A stretch of DNA of 64,000 nt from Streptomyces caelestis (GCF_014205255.1 NZ_JACHNE010000001.1:6014001-6078000), one strand, 5' to 3'. Numbered from the stretch's first letter, positions 37,514-47,629 are shown. Notes: generated by a model not told the origin, from the letters alone. Translations and numbers: made by a program.

Positions 37514-38320
37514 GTGAGCGCGAGCGGCACGGCCGCGGCCGGACAGGTCGAGCACATGCTGCGCCAGGTCACGCCCGGGCGTTACGACGCCTACGAGGCA
37601 CTCCTGCGCGCGCTCGCGACCCCGCACTCCGGCCAGATCTGGATGCTCCTCTGGCACGGCCAGGCGGGCTCCCCCGATGCCCAGTACGGGAACATGGAGG
37701 TCGACGGCTACGGCTACGCGCCCTGCGTGACCTCCGCCCAGGAACTCTCGGCCAGCGGCTGGAACCGCTCGTACGAGGTGGTCGACGGAGTCGACGTGGC
37801 CCGCGCCCTCTACCCCGACCACTACGGCCTCTGGCTCAACCCGCACGCCCCCGGCGGCGGCGTCGGCATCCCCTGGCTCGACCTGCGCCGGATCGCCACG
37901 GGCCTGGACCGCCAGCCCGCCGGTCCGCTGCGGCTGTCCGAACCGGCCATCGAGATCCCGCAGTTCTACGCCCTGCTCGCGCAGAACGCCCATCGCACCC
38001 CGGCCGTCCGGTCGCTGCGCCGGGCCTGGGTGCAGCCCGCGCTCGGGGCGCCGTATCTCGCCATCGGACTGGACGTGTACGACACTTCGCCCCCGGCCGT
38101 GGATTCCGTGCGCGCGATGATGCAGCAGTCCCTCGGTGCCGTACCGGACGGGCTGCCCGTCTCGACCGTCGCGATGTCCGACGAGCACGACCCGGTCGCC
38201 ATGTGGCTGCGCGCGAACGCCCGTCCCTTCTACGACCGCGAGGCTCACGCCACCGCCCCTGTCCAGGCCCAGGCACCGGCCTCGGACTACGGCTTTCCCC
38301 CGGCCCAGGGCAGGTACTGA
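37514..38320 (+). CDS. SseB-type protein, tandem relative
   Basis: This 268-aa protein shares the C-terminal pattern of its neighbour, with AMSDEHDPVAMWLRANARPFYD. It has the SseB-like N-terminal half VEHMLRQVTPGRYDAYEALL and YGYAPCVTSAQELSAS. The GTG start has AAGGGG about ten bases upstream; a TTG seven codons earlier is less likely. Both tandem proteins end in the same ...RPFY motif, which points to an old duplication. No enzyme motif is recognised. Confidence 0.83.
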   Translation: MSASGTAAAGQVEHMLRQVTPGRYDAYEALLRALATPHSGQIWMLLWHGQAGSPDAQYGNMEVDGYGYAPCVTSAQELSASGWNRSYEVVDGVDVARALYPDHYGLWLNPHAPGGGVGIPWLDLRRIATGLDRQPAGPLRLSEPAIEIPQFYALLAQNAHRTPAVRSLRRAWVQPALGAPYLAIGLDVYDTSPPAVDSVRAMMQQSLGAVPDGLPVSTVAMSDEHDPVAMWLRANARPFYDREAHATAPVQAQAPASDYGFPPAQGRY

Positions 38321-38666
38321 GCCCACCCCCGCGGCCCGGCCCGCAAGTCCCTGTCTCCCCGCTCCCGAACGCGACGAACTCTCAGCTCTTCGCGCGTAGA
38401 TAAGGGTGAAACGTAGGGGTCTGCCCTAATATGCCCCTGTCTCAGCGTGTCCGACCCCCGTTACCCGTTGTCCGGATAACGGAACCCCGCAGACAGCATC
38501 ACGTTTACGCATCCTTTCACCGCCAAGTCTGGCAACAGATCGCCAAAGCGTTGAAGACTCCCCGCAAGACACGGGCCGGGTCGGTCCTGTGTACGAGACA
38601 AACAAAACCGCTACAGCGGCAGCCAGGGGCTCGGCGATCGCCGGCCCGAGAGGGGTCAATCGCACC
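38321..38666. other. Leader region of the peptide importer operon
   Basis: No gene is supported in this 346-bp gap, apart from a possible 26-codon extension of the permease (GTG at 38589). It should hold the promoter of the following operon. A partial inverted repeat, GTTACCCG against CGGATAAC, lies near 38460-38480, but its role is unclear. Confidence 0.4.
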
Positions 38667-39665
38667 GTGACCGCACCGATCGAGACCACCGGGGCGGAAG
38701 CCGGAGCACAGCCCGAGGCCGTGCTCTCCGGGGTCAAGAAGAGCCAGATCGAAGGGCGTTCGCTCAGCCAGATCGCCTGGATGCGCTTCAAGCGGGACAA
38801 GGTGGCGATGGCGGGAGGCGTCATCGTCATCCTGCTCGTGCTGATGGCGGTGTTCTCCAAGCCGATCCAGTGGATCTTCAACCTCGATCCCAACAAGTTC
38901 AACCAGGACCTCATCGACCCCGCGCTGCTCGCCCCCAAGGGCGGCTGGGGAGGCATGAGTTGGGACCACCCCCTCGGCGTGGACCCGCAGTACGGCCGGG
39001 ACATGCTCGCCCGCATCATCGACGGCTCGTGGGTCTCCCTGCTGGTCGCGGGCGGCGCCACGCTGCTGTCCGTGTGCATCGGCACCGTGCTCGGCGTCAT
39101 CGCCGGCTACTACGGCGGCTGGATCGACGGCGTCATCAGCAGGATGATGGACACCTTCCTGGCGTTCCCGCTGCTGCTGTTCGCCATCTCGATCTCGGCC
39201 TCGGTGCAGGACGGCTTCTTCGGCCTCGACGGACTGCCGCTGCGTATCTGCGTGCTGATCTTCGTGATCGGCTTCTTCAGCTGGCCGTACATCGGCCGCA
39301 TCGTGCGCGCCCAGACGATGACCCTGCGCAAGCGGGAGTTCATCGAGGCCGCCACGAGCCTCGGGGCACGCGGCCCGTACGTCCTGTTCCGGGAGTTGCT
39401 CCCGAACCTCGTCGCGCCGATCCTCGTCTACTCGACGCTGATCATCCCGACGAACATCCTGTTCGAGGCCGCGCTGAGCTTCCTCGGTGTCGGTATCGCT
39501 CCGCCGCAGGCCTCCTGGGGCGGCATGCTCAGCAACGCTGTGGACCTCTACACGGCTGATCCGCAGTACATGTTCGTGCCCGGACTGGCGATCTTCATCA
39601 CCGTCCTGGCCTTCAACCTGCTGGGTGACGGGCTGCGTGACGCCCTCGACCCTCGCAGCAAGTGA
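38667..39665 (+). CDS. Peptide ABC transporter permease (DppC/OppC type)
   Basis: This permease of about 332 aa has an N-terminal OppC_N helix (VAMAGGVIVILLVLMAVF) and the BPD_transp_1 domain. Its EAA loop reads RKREFIEAATSLGARGPYVL. The large loop DHPLGVDPQYGRDMLARIIDG is typical of DppC. The GTG at 38667 was preferred; the GTG at 38589 would add a Thr/Ala-rich leader. It is the first of five importer genes. Having the permease before the binding protein is unusual but is seen in Streptomyces. Confidence 0.9.
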   Translation: MTAPIETTGAEAGAQPEAVLSGVKKSQIEGRSLSQIAWMRFKRDKVAMAGGVIVILLVLMAVFSKPIQWIFNLDPNKFNQDLIDPALLAPKGGWGGMSWDHPLGVDPQYGRDMLARIIDGSWVSLLVAGGATLLSVCIGTVLGVIAGYYGGWIDGVISRMMDTFLAFPLLLFAISISASVQDGFFGLDGLPLRICVLIFVIGFFSWPYIGRIVRAQTMTLRKREFIEAATSLGARGPYVLFRELLPNLVAPILVYSTLIIPTNILFEAALSFLGVGIAPPQASWGGMLSNAVDLYTADPQYMFVPGLAIFITVLAFNLLGDGLRDALDPRSK

Positions 39666-39691
39666 TCCATCGAAAGAGGGGGCTTCCTCAG

Positions 39692-41443
39692 GTGAAGACG
39701 AGAAGGGTGACCGCCGGCGTTGCGTCGGTCCTGGCACTGTCGCTGGGCGCTGCCGCATGTGGCGGCGGAGGTGACGACAACGACGGGAACGGAGGCAACG
39801 GCAAGAAGGACGCCGCGCTGACCTCGATCGTCAACCCGTCGAGCAAGAAGGGCGGGACGGTCGCGTACGAGCACTCGGACGTGCCCGACTCCCTCGACCC
39901 GGGCAACACGTACTACGGGTGGGTGCAGAACTTCTCCCGCCTCTACGGCAGGACGCTCACCACGTTCAAACCGGCGGCGGGCAAGGAAGGACTGGAGGTC
40001 GTCCCGGACCTCGCCGAGTCCCTCGGCAAGTCCAGCCCGGACGCCAAGACCTGGACGTACAAGCTGCGCGCCGGCGTGAAGTTCCAGGACGGCACCCCGG
40101 TGACGTCCAAGGACGTGAAGTACGCCATCGAGCGCTCCAACTTCTCGCCGGAGGCCCTGTCCAACGGCCCGACGTACTTCAAGTCGTACCTGGAGGGCGG
40201 CGACAAGTACCAGGGTCCCTACAAGGACAAGTCCGCCGAGGGCATCAAGTCGATCGAGACGCCGGACGACCGGACGATCGTCTTCAAGCTGAAGCAGCCG
40301 TTCGCCGACTTCGACTACCTGGCGACGTTCTCGCAGACGGCGCCGGTGCCGAAGGCGAAGGACACCGGTGCGAAGTACGTGCAGAGCATCGTGTCCTCCG
40401 GCCCGTACCAGTTCCAGTCCTACGAGGAGGGCCGCGGCGCCACCCTGGTGCGCAACCCGCAGTGGGACGCGAAGACGGACCCGGTCCGCAAGGCTCTGCC
40501 GGACAAGGTCACGATCAAGTTCAAGGTCAACCCGGTCACGGTCGACAACAACCTGCTCTCCGACAAGACCACGGCTGACGCGGGCGGCACGGGTGTGCAG
40601 CCGCAGACCCAGCCGAAGGTGCTGCGCGGCAAGTACGCCAACCAGACGGACAGCTCCTACGCGGGCGCCACGCAGTACATCGCGCTCAACGTGAAGGTCA
40701 AGCCGTTCGACAACGAGCACTGCCGCAAGGCCGTCCAGTGGGGTCTCGACAAGCAGTCCGTGCTGAACGCGGTGGGCGGTTCGCCGAAGGGCGACGTGGC
40801 GACCACGCTGCTGCCGCCGTCGGTCAACGGCTACACCAAGTTCGACACCTACGCGACCGGCGGTCACAAGGGTGACGTGGCCAAGGCCAAGGAAGAGCTG
40901 AAGGCGTGCGGCAAGCCGAACGGCTTCAGCACGATTCTGACGGCCCGTTCCGACCGGCCCGCCGAGATCGCTGCCGCGACGGCCACCCAGGAGTCGCTGA
41001 AGAAGATCGGCATCAACATCGAGATCAAGCAGTTCCCCTCCGGCAAGTACTTCTCCAACTTCGCCGGTGTTCCGAGCTACGTCCACCAGAACAAGCTCGG
41101 CATGCTCTCGATGGCTTGGGGCGCCGACTGGCCGACCGGCTACGGCTTCCTCGACCAGATCGTCAACGGCGCGGCCATCAAGCCCTCGGGCGGCAACAAC
41201 CTGATGGAGCTGGACGACCCGAAGATCAACAAGGCTCTGAGGGACGCGATCGCCAACACCGACGACGCGGCCCGCACCAAGGCCTGGGGTGACATCGACA
41301 AGATGGTCCTCGACAACGCCTCGGTCGTCCCGCTCTTCTACCGCAAGAACCTGCTGGTCCGGCCGGCGTCCGCGAACAACGTCACGGTCACGCAGGCCTA
41401 CCTCGGCATGTACGACTACCTGCTCATGAGTTCCTCGAAGTAA
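39692..41443 (+). CDS. Peptide-binding lipoprotein (SBP family 5)
   Basis: This is a 583-aa extracytoplasmic binding protein. The signal peptide ends at lipobox SLGAAAC, followed by a Gly/Asp/Asn linker. The SBP_bac_5 domain shows TVAYEHSDVPDSLDPGNTYY, LPDLAES-like and TWTYKLRAGVKFQDGTPVTS. It delivers oligopeptides or a related solute to the permease pair. The start is GTG, with GAGGGGG 11 bases upstream, 26 bp after the first permease gene. The mature protein ends YDYLLMSSSK. Confidence 0.93.
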   Translation: MKTRRVTAGVASVLALSLGAAACGGGGDDNDGNGGNGKKDAALTSIVNPSSKKGGTVAYEHSDVPDSLDPGNTYYGWVQNFSRLYGRTLTTFKPAAGKEGLEVVPDLAESLGKSSPDAKTWTYKLRAGVKFQDGTPVTSKDVKYAIERSNFSPEALSNGPTYFKSYLEGGDKYQGPYKDKSAEGIKSIETPDDRTIVFKLKQPFADFDYLATFSQTAPVPKAKDTGAKYVQSIVSSGPYQFQSYEEGRGATLVRNPQWDAKTDPVRKALPDKVTIKFKVNPVTVDNNLLSDKTTADAGGTGVQPQTQPKVLRGKYANQTDSSYAGATQYIALNVKVKPFDNEHCRKAVQWGLDKQSVLNAVGGSPKGDVATTLLPPSVNGYTKFDTYATGGHKGDVAKAKEELKACGKPNGFSTILTARSDRPAEIAAATATQESLKKIGINIEIKQFPSGKYFSNFAGVPSYVHQNKLGMLSMAWGADWPTGYGFLDQIVNGAAIKPSGGNNLMELDDPKINKALRDAIANTDDAARTKAWGDIDKMVLDNASVVPLFYRKNLLVRPASANNVTVTQAYLGMYDYLLMSSSK

Positions 41444-41486
41444 CTCAGCAGGCCGGATCCTTTCGAAAGGCAGGTGAAGGCACCGG

Positions 41487-42545
41487 GTGGCCGCGGCGGA
41501 CGACCCCGCCGCGGCCACCCGGGGCCGTACAGCTGTGGCTGCGTACATCCTCCGACGCGTCATGGGCGCGGTGCTGTTGCTGCTGGTGGTCAGCGCAGTC
41601 ACCTTCGCCATCTTCTTCCTGGTACCCCGTCTCGGGGGCCAGACGGCCGACCAGTTGGCCACCCAGTACGTCGGCAAGGACGCGAACCCCGAGTCCGTCG
41701 CCGCGATCAAGAAGAACCTGGGACTGGATCAGCCCCTCTACGAGCAGTTCTGGAACTTCGTCAAGGGCCTCGTGGCGGGCGCCGACTACCGGTTCGGTCC
41801 CGACGCGACGCACTGCAGCGCACCCTGCTTCGGGTACTCCTTCAAGAGCCACATCGAGGTGTGGCCGCAGTTGGAGCAGCGGATCCCGGTCTCCTTCTCG
41901 CTGGCCATCGGCGCGGCGGTGATCTGGGTGATCAGCGGCGTGACGATCGGTGTCGTCTCGGCACTGCGCAAGGGCAAGCCCGTCGACCGCATCTCCATGT
42001 TCATCGCGCTCGCCGGCGTCTCGCTCCCGATCTTCTTCACCGGCCAGGTGCTGAACGCGCTCTTCGTCTACGAGATCCCCATCTGGGACAGCATCGACTA
42101 CGTCCCGTTCACCGAGAACCCGGCCGACTGGGCATGGCATCTGCTCCTGCCCTGGATCAGCCTCGCCTTCCTGTTCTCCGCGCTGTACGCCCGGCTCACC
42201 CGGGCGGGCATGCTGGAGACGATGAGCGAGGACTACATCAGAACGGCCAGGGCCAAGGGGCTGAAGGAGACCACGGTCGTGACCAAGCACGGCCTGCGCT
42301 CCGCGCTCACTCCGATCGTCACCATCTTCGGCATGGACTTCGGCACCCTCGTCGGCACCGCGGTGCTCACCGAGACGGTGTTCTCCCTCCAGGGCATCGG
42401 CGCGTACTCGGTCCAGGCCATCAAGGACAACGACCTGCCCATCGTGATGGGCGTGACCCTGGTCGCCGCGTTCTTCATCGTCTTCTGCAATCTCGTCGTC
42501 GACCTGGTGTACGCAGCCATCGACCCCCGGGTGAGGTACTCGTGA
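41487..42545 (+). CDS. Peptide ABC transporter permease (DppB/OppB type)
   Basis: This is a 352-aa permease with the OppB N-terminus YILRRVMGAVLLLLVVSAVT, then FLVPRLGGQ and a long external loop. The EAA loop is SEDYIRTARAKGLKETTVV. The loop contains cysteines (THCSAPCFGYSF), which could form a disulfide outside the membrane. GTG is preceded by GAAGG; a second GTG 16 codons in is possible. Its stop overlaps the next gene as GTGA. Confidence 0.91.
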   Translation: MAAADDPAAATRGRTAVAAYILRRVMGAVLLLLVVSAVTFAIFFLVPRLGGQTADQLATQYVGKDANPESVAAIKKNLGLDQPLYEQFWNFVKGLVAGADYRFGPDATHCSAPCFGYSFKSHIEVWPQLEQRIPVSFSLAIGAAVIWVISGVTIGVVSALRKGKPVDRISMFIALAGVSLPIFFTGQVLNALFVYEIPIWDSIDYVPFTENPADWAWHLLLPWISLAFLFSALYARLTRAGMLETMSEDYIRTARAKGLKETTVVTKHGLRSALTPIVTIFGMDFGTLVGTAVLTETVFSLQGIGAYSVQAIKDNDLPIVMGVTLVAAFFIVFCNLVVDLVYAAIDPRVRYS

Positions 42546-43624
42546 GTAAGCTCGACAAAGCCGCGCTCGGCGAACCGGACACCGTCGTCCCCTCCGTGGA
42601 CGACGACGTGTTCCTTTCCGTCCGCGATCTGCGCATCCACTTCAACACGGACGACGGCCTGGTCAAGTCGGTGGACGGAGTCAGCTTCGACGTGCGCAAG
42701 GGCAAGACCCTGGGCATCGTGGGCGAGTCCGGCTCCGGCAAGTCCGTCACCTCGCTCGGCGTGATGGGCCTGCACCGCTCGGCCAACGCCAAGGTCTCCG
42801 GCGAGGTGTGGCTGGACGGCCAGGAGCTGATCGGCGCCGACCCGGACGCCGTACGGCGGCTGCGCGGCCGGAAGATGGCGATGATCTTCCAGGACCCGCT
42901 GTCGGCGATGCACCCGTACTACACGGTCGGGCAGCAGATCGTGGAGGCGTACCGCGTCCACCACGACGTCAGCAAGAAGGCCGCCAAGCAGCGGGCGGTC
43001 GAGATGCTCGACCGGGTCGGCATCCCCGAGCCCGCCAAGCGGGTGGACGGCTACCCGCACGAGTTCTCCGGCGGTATGCGCCAGCGCGCCATGATCGCCA
43101 TGGCGCTCGTGAACAACCCCGAGCTGCTCATCGCCGACGAGCCGACCACCGCCCTGGATGTCACCGTGCAGGCTCAGATCCTGGACCTGATCCACGATCT
43201 GCAGAAGGAGTTCGGCTCCGCGGTCATCATGATCACCCACGACCTGGGCGTGGTCGCCGAGATGGCCGACGACCTGCTGGTGATGTACGGCGGCCGGTGT
43301 GTGGAGCGGGGGCCCGCCGAGGCCGTGTTCTCCGAACCCCGGCACCCCTACACCTGGGGTCTGCTCGGCTCGATGCCGCGCCTGGACCGCGAGGAGACCG
43401 ACCGGCTCATCCCGATCAAGGGCGCGCCGCCCTCCCTCATCAACCTCCCGTCCGGCTGCGCCTTCCATCCGCGCTGCCCGTACGCGGACATCCCGAAGGA
43501 CAACGTCACCCGCACGGTCCGCCCCGAGCTGACCGAGGTCGGCGGCTCGCACTGGGCCGCCTGCCACATGGGCCAGGAGCAGCGGGAGCGTATCTGGACC
43601 GAAGAGATTGCGCCGAAGCTGTGA
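42542..43624 (+). CDS. Peptide ABC transporter ATPase (DppD/OppD type)
   Basis: This 360-aa ATPase has Walker A GESGSGKS, signature [10 protein letters not shown], Walker [13 protein letters not shown] and H-loop ITHDLGVV. The C-terminal oligopeptide-transporter domain carries the cysteines [10 protein letters not shown], which in relatives help bind a 4Fe-4S cluster. The GTG start overlaps the preceding stop, and its own stop overlaps the next GTG, so translation of the whole set is coupled. Confidence 0.94.
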   Translation: MSKLDKAALGEPDTVVPSVDDDVFLSVRDLRIHFNTDDGLVKSVDGVSFDVRKGKTLGIVGESGSGKSVTSLGVMGLHRSANAKVSGEVWLDGQELIGADPDAVRRLRGRKMAMIFQDPLSAMHPYYTVGQQIVEAYRVHHDVSKKAAKQRAVEMLDRVGIPEPAKRVDGYPHEFSGGMRQRAMIAMALVNNPELLIADEPTTALDVTVQAQILDLIHDLQKEFGSAVIMITHDLGVVAEMADDLLVMYGGRCVERGPAEAVFSEPRHPYTWGLLGSMPRLDREETDRLIPIKGAPPSLINLPSGCAFHPRCPYADIPKDNVTRTVRPELTEVGGSHWAACHMGQEQRERIWTEEIAPKL

Positions 43625-44757
43625 GCGACGAAAAAGCGGTGAGCAAAGCGGACACGAGCGGGAGCCCCCTCACCCAGGACACCGCCGCCGACGGCGAGAT
43701 CCTGCTGAAGGTGACCGGCCTGCAGAAGCACTTCCCGATCCGCAAGGGCCTGCTCCAGCGGCAGACCGGCGCCGTGCGCGCCGTCGACGGCATCGACTTC
43801 GAGGTCCGCAAGGGCGAAACCCTCGGCGTCGTCGGTGAGTCGGGCTGCGGCAAGTCCACCATGGGCCGGCTGATCACACGGCTGCTCGAACCGACCGGCG
43901 GCACCGTCGAGTTCCAGGGCAAGGACATCACGCACCTGAAGACCGGCGAGCTGCGTCCGATGCGCCGCGACGTGCAGATGATCTTCCAGGACCCGTACTC
44001 CTCGCTGAACCCCCGGCACACGATCGGCACGATCGTCGGCGCCCCCTTCCGGCTCCAGGGCGTCCAGCCCGAGGGCGGGGTGAAGAAGGAGGTCCAGCGG
44101 CTGCTGTCGGTGGTCGGCCTCAACCCCGAGCACTACAACCGCTATCCGCACGAGTTCTCCGGCGGCCAGCGCCAGCGCATCGGCATCGCCCGGGCGCTCG
44201 CCCTCAACCCCAGGCTGGTCGTGGCGGACGAGCCGGTCTCCGCGCTGGACGTGTCGATCCAGGCGCAGGTGGTGAACCTGCTGGACGACCTCCAGGAGGA
44301 GCTCGGGCTGACGTACGTGATCATCGCGCACGACCTGTCGGTCGTCCGGCACGTCTCGGACCGGATCGCGGTGATGTACCTCGGCAAGATCGTCGAGCTG
44401 GCCGACCGCGACAAGCTGTACAAGTCGCCGATGCACCCGTACTCCAAGGCCCTGCTGTCGGCCGTGCCGATACCGGATCCGAAGCGCCGGGGCGTCAAGA
44501 GCGAGCGCATCCTGCTCAAGGGCGACGTGCCCTCGCCGATCGCCCCGCCGAGCGGCTGCCGCTTCCACACCCGGTGCTGGAAGGCGACGGAGATCTGCAA
44601 GACGACCGAGCCGCCGCTGGTGGAGCTGCGGGCCGGGCAGCGCGTCGCCTGCCACCACCCGGAGAACTTCGAGGACCAGCAGCCGCAGGACACCAAGCTG
44701 CTGTCCTCCGCCAAGGAGGTCCTGGTGGAGAACAACACCGCCGCCGTGGAGAAGTGA
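43621..44757 (+). CDS. Peptide ABC transporter ATPase (DppF/OppF type)
   Basis: This is a 378-aa ATPase, the partner of DppD. It has Walker [10 protein letters not shown], signature [10 protein letters not shown], Walker [13 protein letters not shown] and H-loop IAHDLSVV. The C-terminal domain has [15 protein letters not shown], another cysteine set typical of the family. It is the last gene of the importer operon, with a terminator 21 nt further on. Confidence 0.94.
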   Translation: MSDEKAVSKADTSGSPLTQDTAADGEILLKVTGLQKHFPIRKGLLQRQTGAVRAVDGIDFEVRKGETLGVVGESGCGKSTMGRLITRLLEPTGGTVEFQGKDITHLKTGELRPMRRDVQMIFQDPYSSLNPRHTIGTIVGAPFRLQGVQPEGGVKKEVQRLLSVVGLNPEHYNRYPHEFSGGQRQRIGIARALALNPRLVVADEPVSALDVSIQAQVVNLLDDLQEELGLTYVIIAHDLSVVRHVSDRIAVMYLGKIVELADRDKLYKSPMHPYSKALLSAVPIPDPKRRGVKSERILLKGDVPSPIAPPSGCRFHTRCWKATEICKTTEPPLVELRAGQRVACHHPENFEDQQPQDTKLLSSAKEVLVENNTAAVEK

Positions 44758-44777
44758 TCCCATAGAGCCCTCGGCCC

Positions 44778-44809
44778 CGCCCCCACCCCCGCGCCTCGGG
44801 GCGGGGGCG
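44778..44809 (+). terminator. GC-rich hairpin after the importer operon
   Basis: Arms 44778-44789 and 44798-44809 pair at 11 of 12 positions (one A-C mismatch) with an 8-nt loop. It starts 21 nt after the dppF-type stop. The following run GTAAAAATG has few T residues. Confidence 0.75.
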
Positions 44810-44832
44810 CACCCGTGGGTAAAAATGTTCGG

Positions 44833-45507
44833 GTGCTCCAGCAACTCTTCAGTCCGTCCGTCCAGCACACGCTCGACCTGATCGGCATCTTCGTCTTCGC
44901 GATCTCCGGCGCCCTGCTGGCCGTGCGCAAGAACTTCGACGTGTTCGGCATCGCCGTGCTCGCCGAGGTCACCGCGCTGGGCGGCGGGCTCTTCCGTGAC
45001 CTGGTCATCGGGGCCGTGCCGCCCGCCGCCTTCACGGACCTGGGATACTTCCTCACCCCGCTGCTCGCCACCCTGCTCGTCTTCTTCCTGCACCCGCAGG
45101 TGGAGCGCATCCAGGTCGCCGTGAACGTCTTCGACGCGGCCGGCCTCGGCCTGTTCTGCGTCGCCGGCACGATCAAGGCGTACGAGTACGGGCTCGGCCT
45201 GACCGCCTCCGCCGGCCTGGGCCTCACCACCGCGGTGGGCGGCGGTGTGCTGCGGGACGTCCTCGCCAACGAGGTGCCCTCCCTGCTGCGCTGGGACCGC
45301 GACCTCTACGCGGTCCCGGCGATCGTCGGCGCCGCCCTGGTCGCCCTGTGCATCCGCTACGACGCCCTGAACCCGTTCACCAGCGCCCTCGCGGTGATCA
45401 CCGCGTTCGTACTGCGCCTGCTCGCGATGCGGTTCCACTGGCGAGCTCCGCGGGCCTGGCACCGGCGTTCGACGGTGAGCGAGGAGGAGCAGCCCGTCCT
45501 GCCGTGA
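44833..45507 (+). CDS. TRIC-type (UPF0126) membrane protein
   Basis: This is a membrane protein of about 224 aa with seven hydrophobic segments in two homologous halves. Each half carries the family motif: GGGLFRDLVIG and GGGVLRDVLANEVP. Bacterial relatives are trimeric monovalent cation channels related to animal TRIC. No RBS is obvious; GTG at 44833 (VLQQLFSPSVQ) or GTG at 44815 are both possible. The gene runs into the opposite-strand esterase gene, overlapping it by 110 bp at the 3' end. Confidence 0.88.
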   Translation: MLQQLFSPSVQHTLDLIGIFVFAISGALLAVRKNFDVFGIAVLAEVTALGGGLFRDLVIGAVPPAAFTDLGYFLTPLLATLLVFFLHPQVERIQVAVNVFDAAGLGLFCVAGTIKAYEYGLGLTASAGLGLTTAVGGGVLRDVLANEVPSLLRWDRDLYAVPAIVGAALVALCIRYDALNPFTSALAVITAFVLRLLAMRFHWRAPRAWHRRSTVSEEEQPVLP

Positions 45508-46633
45508 CGTGGCCGCGGCCGGTCACCTCCGTCAGCCAGCGGAACGCCGGGACCACCTGCGGCCGCCACAGCGCCATGGTGTGACCGCCCGCGCTCCTCG
45601 GGATGTACACCACGTGCACGGTCGTCGGCGCCTTCGCGGCCTGTTCCAGGGCGACGGCCGCCTCGTAGCCGTCGTGCGGCTGGCCGGAGAGGTAGAGCGA
45701 GACGCGCGGCGGGACGGGCGCCTTGCGCAGCAGCAGGTAGGGGTTGTTCTCGGCCCGCAGGGCGGGGGTCTGCGCGGCGAGCGAGTCGCGTTCGCCGATC
45801 GGGTCGTTGTAGCCGGACAGGCTGACGGCCGCCCCGTAGCGGTCGGGGTGGGCGATGGCGAGCTTGGCCGCGCAGTGCGCCCCGGCCGAGTAGCCGGCCA
45901 CCGCCCAGCCCCGCGGGGCGGACTCGGCGCGGAAGTTGTCCATGACCATCATCGGCACGTCGACGCTCAGCCAGGTGTCGGCGTTGACCGTGCCCGGGAT
46001 GTTGGCGCAGCCGGTGTCCACCCCGGCCAGCAGATTGGTGCGCGGCGCGACCAGGATGAACGGGGCGATCTGCCCGTCCCGCATCAGCGGCTCCACCTGC
46101 TCGTGCGCGTGCAGCGAGCCGAACCAGGCCTTCGCCGAGCCGGGGTAGCCGGGCAGCAGCTCCACGACCGGGAACCTGTGGTGCCGGTAGGCCGGTTCGC
46201 CGTACTGCGGCGGGAGCCAGACGTAGACCTCGGCGTTCACGCCCGACACCCGGCCCTTGAGCTGGGTGACGCGCACCCCGCCGGCCGCGCGCATGCCGGG
46301 TCCGGTGTCCGGCCGGAAGGTCTGGCGTACCTTGGGCAGCCGCTTCAGCGCGATGCCCCCGGTGCCGTCGGCTCCCAGGTCGGCCGCCTGCTGCACGTGG
46401 TCGCCGGTGCCGAGCAGGTCGGCCCAGTTGTCGTAGAGGTTGTTGGCGTTGTTGACCAGCGTGAAGACCAGCGCCACGGCAGTCCCCTGGGCGAACAGCA
46501 GCATCAGCGTGCGCGTCACGGTGCGCAGGGCGCGCGGGCCGCGGACGCGCGACCACAGGGCGAGCGGCAGCGCGAGCGCGACGACCGACAGCGCGATCAG
46601 CGTGTAGAGGAACGGAGTCCCGGTGAGGCTCAT
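45398..46633 (-). CDS. Membrane-anchored esterase (alpha/beta hydrolase, esterase D family)
   Basis: This is a 411-aa protein. The N-terminus has two or more membrane helices (FLYTLIALSVVALALPLAL, TLMLLFAQGTAVALVF). A hydrolase domain follows, with PVVELLPGYPGSAKAW, the nucleophile elbow GYSAGAHCA and a terminal His in GGHTMALW. It resembles Streptomyces putative esterases related to mycolyltransferase-type folds. Start ATG has GAGGAG. The last 60 residues are low complexity and lie over the 3' end of the convergent TRIC gene, so the true end could be shorter in function. Confidence 0.87.
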   Translation of the reverse strand: MSLTGTPFLYTLIALSVVALALPLALWSRVRGPRALRTVTRTLMLLFAQGTAVALVFTLVNNANNLYDNWADLLGTGDHVQQAADLGADGTGGIALKRLPKVRQTFRPDTGPGMRAAGGVRVTQLKGRVSGVNAEVYVWLPPQYGEPAYRHHRFPVVELLPGYPGSAKAWFGSLHAHEQVEPLMRDGQIAPFILVAPRTNLLAGVDTGCANIPGTVNADTWLSVDVPMMVMDNFRAESAPRGWAVAGYSAGAHCAAKLAIAHPDRYGAAVSLSGYNDPIGERDSLAAQTPALRAENNPYLLLRKAPVPPRVSLYLSGQPHDGYEAAVALEQAAKAPTTVHVVYIPRSAGGHTMALWRPQVVPAFRWLTEVTGRGHVTAGRAAPPRSPSNAGARPAELASGTASRAGAVRTR

Positions 46634-46768
46634 GTCTCCTCAGAGGGACGGACGGCCCTTCGGGTTTACGGACGAGTGCGGACACTTACCGAGAAATTGC
46701 CGACGCCTCACCCAAGCCTGAACCGACCAAAGCTACCGCTTAGTAGTTAGTTCTTGTACTGTTCAGCC

Positions 46769-47629
46769 ATGCCTGAAGCAGCCTCCGCACCGGCCGTCCG
46801 GGCCACGATCGGCGACAGCGAGTTCGACCGCGACACCGCCCTCACCCGGCGCGCGCCCGGCGTCTACGACATCGACCTCTCCGCCGGCTGGACGATCATC
46901 AGCGCCGTCAACGGCGGCTATCTGCTGGCCGTTCTGGGCCGCGCGCTGGTGGACACCCTGCCGCACGGCGACCCCTTCACCATCTCGGCGCACTACCTGA
47001 CCGCCTCGCGGCCCGGCCCGGCGGTCGTCCGAACCGACGTCGTCCGCACCGGCCGGACCCTGTCGACGGGCCAGGCCTCCCTCTTCCAGTACGACGACGA
47101 GGGCCGCGAGGTGGAACGCATCCGCGTCCTCGCCTCCTACGGCGACCTGGACGCCCTGCCCGACGACGTCCGTACGACGGCCCGGCCGCCCGCGATCCCG
47201 CCGCTGGAGCACTGCTTCGGCCCGGAGGACGGCCCGGCCCCGGTGCCCGGCAGCTCGGCCCTCGCCGACCGGCTGATGCTCAAGCTGGACCCGTCGACCC
47301 TGGGCTGGGCCCTCGGCAAGCCGTCCGGCAAGGGCGAGATGCGGGCCTGGTTCGGGTTCGCGGACGGCCGTGACCACGACCCGCTCTCCGTGCTGCTGGC
47401 GGTGGATGCCCTGCCGCCCACCGCCTTCGAGCTCGGGCTGAAGGGCTGGGTGCCCACCGTCGAGCTGACCGTGCACGTCCGCTGCCGCCCGGCGCCGGGC
47501 CCGCTGCGGGTGTCGATCACCACGCGCAATCTCGCCGGCGGCTTCCTGGAGGAGGACGCCGAGGTGTGGGACAGCGCCGGCCGGCTGGTGGCGCAGTCCC
47601 GTCAGCTCGCGCGGGTCAGGCTCGGCTGA
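46769..47629 (+). CDS. Acyl-CoA thioesterase family protein (TesB-like double hotdog)
   Basis: This 286-aa protein has the pattern FDRDTALTRRAPGVYDIDLS, SAVNGGYLLAVLGRAL and SAHYLTASRPGPAVV, which fits the hotdog-fold thioesterase-like superfamily (4HBT_3). The second hotdog has GLKGWVPTVELTVHVRC. The enzyme should cleave an acyl-CoA, but the substrate is unknown. It is divergent from the esterase over 135 bp. That gap has an AT-rich stretch (TTAGTAGTTAGTTC) close to the ATG; no Shine-Dalgarno is seen, so a leaderless or short-leader mRNA is possible. Confidence 0.82.
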   Translation: MPEAASAPAVRATIGDSEFDRDTALTRRAPGVYDIDLSAGWTIISAVNGGYLLAVLGRALVDTLPHGDPFTISAHYLTASRPGPAVVRTDVVRTGRTLSTGQASLFQYDDEGREVERIRVLASYGDLDALPDDVRTTARPPAIPPLEHCFGPEDGPAPVPGSSALADRLMLKLDPSTLGWALGKPSGKGEMRAWFGFADGRDHDPLSVLLAVDALPPTAFELGLKGWVPTVELTVHVRCRPAPGPLRVSITTRNLAGGFLEEDAEVWDSAGRLVAQSRQLARVRLG

